NCBI GenBank assembly: GCA_900770835.1
Contig: CAAGLQ010000135.1
Span: forward strand, 1-7,147
Reading direction: 5' to 3'
DNA length: 7,147 nt
DNA from: an uncultured Parabacteroides sp.
GTDB lineage: Bacteria; Bacteroidota; Bacteroidia; Bacteroidales; Tannerellaceae
How positions within the stretch are numbered: position 1 is the stretch's first letter; every line of letters starts with the position of its first letter. Made by a program: the position numbers and the translations under genes. Shown in pieces: positions 6,101 to 7,147 of this stretch. The notes beneath the pieces were generated by a model. The model was not told the DNA's origin. It searched no databases and saw only the letters and a list, made by a program, of their open reading frames with translations.

Positions 6101-6323
6101 GGGTTACACCTTCGATTCAGAGGTGGCTAAGAAGATTGGTTTGGCAGGTTTGCGTGTCTATGCAAGTGGTAACAACCTGTTCTTGATCACTTCGAAGGAC
6201 TTCAACGGTTACGATCCTGAGGGTACTTCACAGGGCAGCAGCAACCAGTTCGGTCAGAACATGGTCTTCTTCTCTTACCCGAGAGCGAGAACATTCACCT
6301 TCGGTGTTAACGTTACATTTTAA
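3180..6323 (+). CDS. susC: SusC-family TonB-dependent outer-membrane glycan transporter (1047 aa)
   Basis: This is the outer-membrane channel of a SusCD pair; it imports oligosaccharides (or, in some members, peptides) into the periplasm with energy from TonB-ExbBD. In order: a signal peptide with hydrophobic core at about residues 17-34 and likely cleavage after Ala-Leu-Ala (32-34); a carboxypeptidase-D-like regulatory domain (about 52-126, with GEPVIGANVVVKGT and TDFDGNYTI); a TonB-box-like DEVVVVGYG (130-138); a plug domain (about 140-256) carrying the SusC signature LKDASAAAIYGARGANGVI (232-250); and a long beta-barrel ending in FTFGVNVTF with a terminal Phe. Full length for the family, no break. 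It lacks an N-terminal STN domain, so it is not a sigma/anti-sigma signalling receptor. Codon use is strongly biased (Leu mostly TTG, Arg CGT, Gly GGT, Asn AAC), suggesting high expression. The Shine-Dalgarno is weak (AAAGTAAG). The symbol is a family name; substrate is unknown. Confidence 0.96.
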   Translation: MTKNESKLFSVQGVAKASMFCLLLSAFSVSGALAAPVTTGDANAMVVQQGKKVTGVVVDASGEPVIGANVVVKGTTNGTITDFDGNYTIEGVSASDVLVISYIGYLSQEITVGNQAAINVTLSEDSQALDEVVVVGYGVMRKSDVTGSIGVAKGDELTKNQNFSALDNLRGKVSGVNIFSNSSQPGAYSNRVVIRGMATINASTNPLYVVDGVVMENFDLVNPNDIESMEVLKDASAAAIYGARGANGVIMVTTKRGKKDGEGVQISYQGSVSASHIARKMETLNAQEWCDAFMIGLENENKYQGKNWSLNRADWFYDRDYFDANGNPIYDTNWQDEATRTAVSHNHQINIQQAGKNSSMGAFLNYTDQQGIVNNTYNKRINAKMTYDANPTPWLSTAVNVLVNHTWGRYTPEDGGGQEARRTMIEMLPWLPVKDKNGNYTTSTSSTIGDVLGFEGMSNPVMILDLQRRMRYNTQIFGNAALTFHLAEGLDLKTQLGIDHHNQTYRGYSSISLNNISMPNGWAQYENWNTLYWQEETYLTYNKVFGEHRLNAMAGLSWTERTQNWNKSRTEGFSDDFFEDYNMSAGTTPSSPESSWNRWRMNSYFVRLAYTYKDRYSATVTGRVDGSSKFGDNNKYAFFPSAGLAWNISQEDFLKDNNTISNLKLHTSYGLTGNSEIDMYRSLARVSSGTLLINDVRNPYSYVSSMANPDLKWEKTGQFDVGMEIGLWQNKLSFDIAYYNKKTTDLLLDCPLPHSTGYKTVYKNIGSVRNSGMDLMISARPVTTNDFSWSSTLNLNYNKNRILHLGENDEDIELNGWVGGSESILRVGENMSSFYGYRRLGVYTQEDYNNGLCDLNQVGRAKRTEKKEIIGKGMPDWTGSWINNFSYKNFDLTMDFQFVWGVETLQQFYHSTYDRFGITNGLKNILYDAYNGSNPETMQQAIYLCNSGHAGQDTTIDDGWIANGSYLRLNMLQLGYTFDSEVAKKIGLAGLRVYASGNNLFLITSKDFNGYDPEGTSQGSSNQFGQNMVFFSYPRARTFTFGVNVTF

Positions 6324-6356
6324 TTAATCAATTCAAAGTTATAAGGATATATCACG

Positions 6357-7147
6357 ATGAAAAATATATTGACAATCGCAACTGCGTGCGCGATGTTGGT
6401 TGGCTTCAGCTCCTGTAACGATTTCTTGACGGAGGAGTCTAAGTCTTCATTGACCGCACCAGATTACTATCAGACACAGGCACAGGCAGAGGCTAATGTG
6501 AACTACCTGTATCGTACGGGTGCACCCAGCGTGACGACTGGCGCAGGTAGTGCTTATGTAGGTCCGTTCGCCTCTATCACGGGTCAGTTGACCGGTTATT
6601 TTACCAACAGTTATGAGGGCCAGGAGTTGACTTGTAAGTACTCTCGCGAGTTGACTCGTCAGCAGAACACCATGACGGTATCTGGTACGATGGACGGTGT
6701 TTGGGATGGTTGCTACAAGGCAATCAACGTGGCAAATGGTGCGATCAAGCACATTCCTGAGATCTCTATGGATGCTTCTGTTGCCGCTCGTTTGATTGGT
6801 GAGGCTAAGTTCTTCCGTGCCTTCAACTACTTCACATTGGTGAAGACATTCGGTGCTGTTCCCATGCCTACTGAGCCGTATGAGAATATGGATAACCTCT
6901 ATTTGGAGCGTACAGCGGCTGAGACGGTTTATGGCTTGATCGAGTCTGACTTGAAGGATGCGGTAAACAGCTTGCCCGCTGAGAAGTTCTACAGCAACGG
7001 TAACCGTGTGACAAAGTATGCTGCCGCTATGTTGTTGACCGCTGTCTATATGCAGGAGAATAAATATGCGGATGCTGCTACGTACGCAAAGATCGTAATC
7101 GACTCTCCGCACGCTTTGGCAACCAACGACGACTTGGCTTTGGGTTC
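6357..7147 (+). CDS. susD: SusD-family starch-binding-like surface lipoprotein, N-terminal part (runs off the window)
   Basis: This is the first 263 residues of an outer-membrane surface lipoprotein that caps the SusC channel and binds the incoming glycan; the family is usually about 500-600 aa, so roughly half is missing beyond the window. A lipoprotein signal peptide ends in the lipobox GFSSC with the acylated Cys at residue 20, followed by NDFLTEES, a typical SusD opening. The helical TPR-like core shows WDGCYKAINVANGAI (116-130), GEAKFFRAFNYFTLVKTFG (148-166) and the AVPMPTEP segment (167-174), all hallmark SusD blocks, then VYGLIESDLKDAVNSLP (191-207) and a further helix pair (218-250). 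The ATG is 33 bp after the susC stop and has AAGGA 9 nt ahead of it, so the two genes form one operon. It shares the extreme codon bias of susC, which opens a long antisense frame across it that is not a gene. Ligand unknown. Confidence 0.96.
   Translation, partial: MKNILTIATACAMLVGFSSCNDFLTEESKSSLTAPDYYQTQAQAEANVNYLYRTGAPSVTTGAGSAYVGPFASITGQLTGYFTNSYEGQELTCKYSRELTRQQNTMTVSGTMDGVWDGCYKAINVANGAIKHIPEISMDASVAARLIGEAKFFRAFNYFTLVKTFGAVPMPTEPYENMDNLYLERTAAETVYGLIESDLKDAVNSLPAEKFYSNGNRVTKYAAAMLLTAVYMQENKYADAATYAKIVIDSPHALATNDDLALG

Noticed and set aside
6447..7112. Leftward 221-codon ORF antisense to susD
   Set aside because: The biased susD codons rarely create reverse-strand stops; the translation is rich in Arg, His, Thr, Val and Leu with no domain, and the sense strand clearly encodes SusD.

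Overview
This window looks like chromosomal DNA from a gut-type Bacteroidales bacterium. The evidence is a SusC/SusD pair, promoters of the Bacteroidota TAnnTTTG class, and a DUF4199 membrane protein next to a family 2 glycosyltransferase. Base composition and codon choice would fit Parabacteroides or a close relative, but the genus is an inference that sequence reading alone cannot settle.

Left part (1-2197, all leftward): an apparent four-gene operon. In order of transcription it encodes a four-helix DUF4199 membrane protein, a membrane-anchored GT2 glycosyltransferase of the GtrB/dolichol-phosphate-mannose-synthase type, a small FMN nitroreductase, and the start of a MntP manganese efflux pump cut off by the window edge. 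The last three genes overlap (4 nt ATGA, then 14 nt), so they are probably translationally coupled. A TAnnTTTG box lies just upstream of the first gene.

Middle part (2198-3179, about 1 kb, mostly non-coding). It holds a leftward 42-codon ORF with its own promoter box and ribosome-binding site. It also holds a 106-bp nested palindrome resembling a REP or MITE unit, four degenerate 23-bp direct repeats followed by three 22-bp repeats, and a G-rich tract with a hairpin. Last come the susC promoter and a leader of about 150 nt with alternative hairpins. The regularly spaced repeats next to the susC promoter are the least explained structure in the window.

Right part (3180-7147, rightward): a complete 1047-aa SusC-type TonB-dependent outer-membrane transporter and, 33 bp later, a SusD-type surface lipoprotein truncated by the window end. 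Together they form the import core of a polysaccharide utilisation locus. No glycoside hydrolase, sensor or sigma/anti-sigma gene is in view, so the glycan cannot be named. Both genes have very biased codon use, suggesting high expression, and this produces long spurious antisense ORFs.

Nothing here is clearly a new biological system. The best candidates for a second look are the phased repeat array, the 42-codon ORF, and the switch-like leader of susC.
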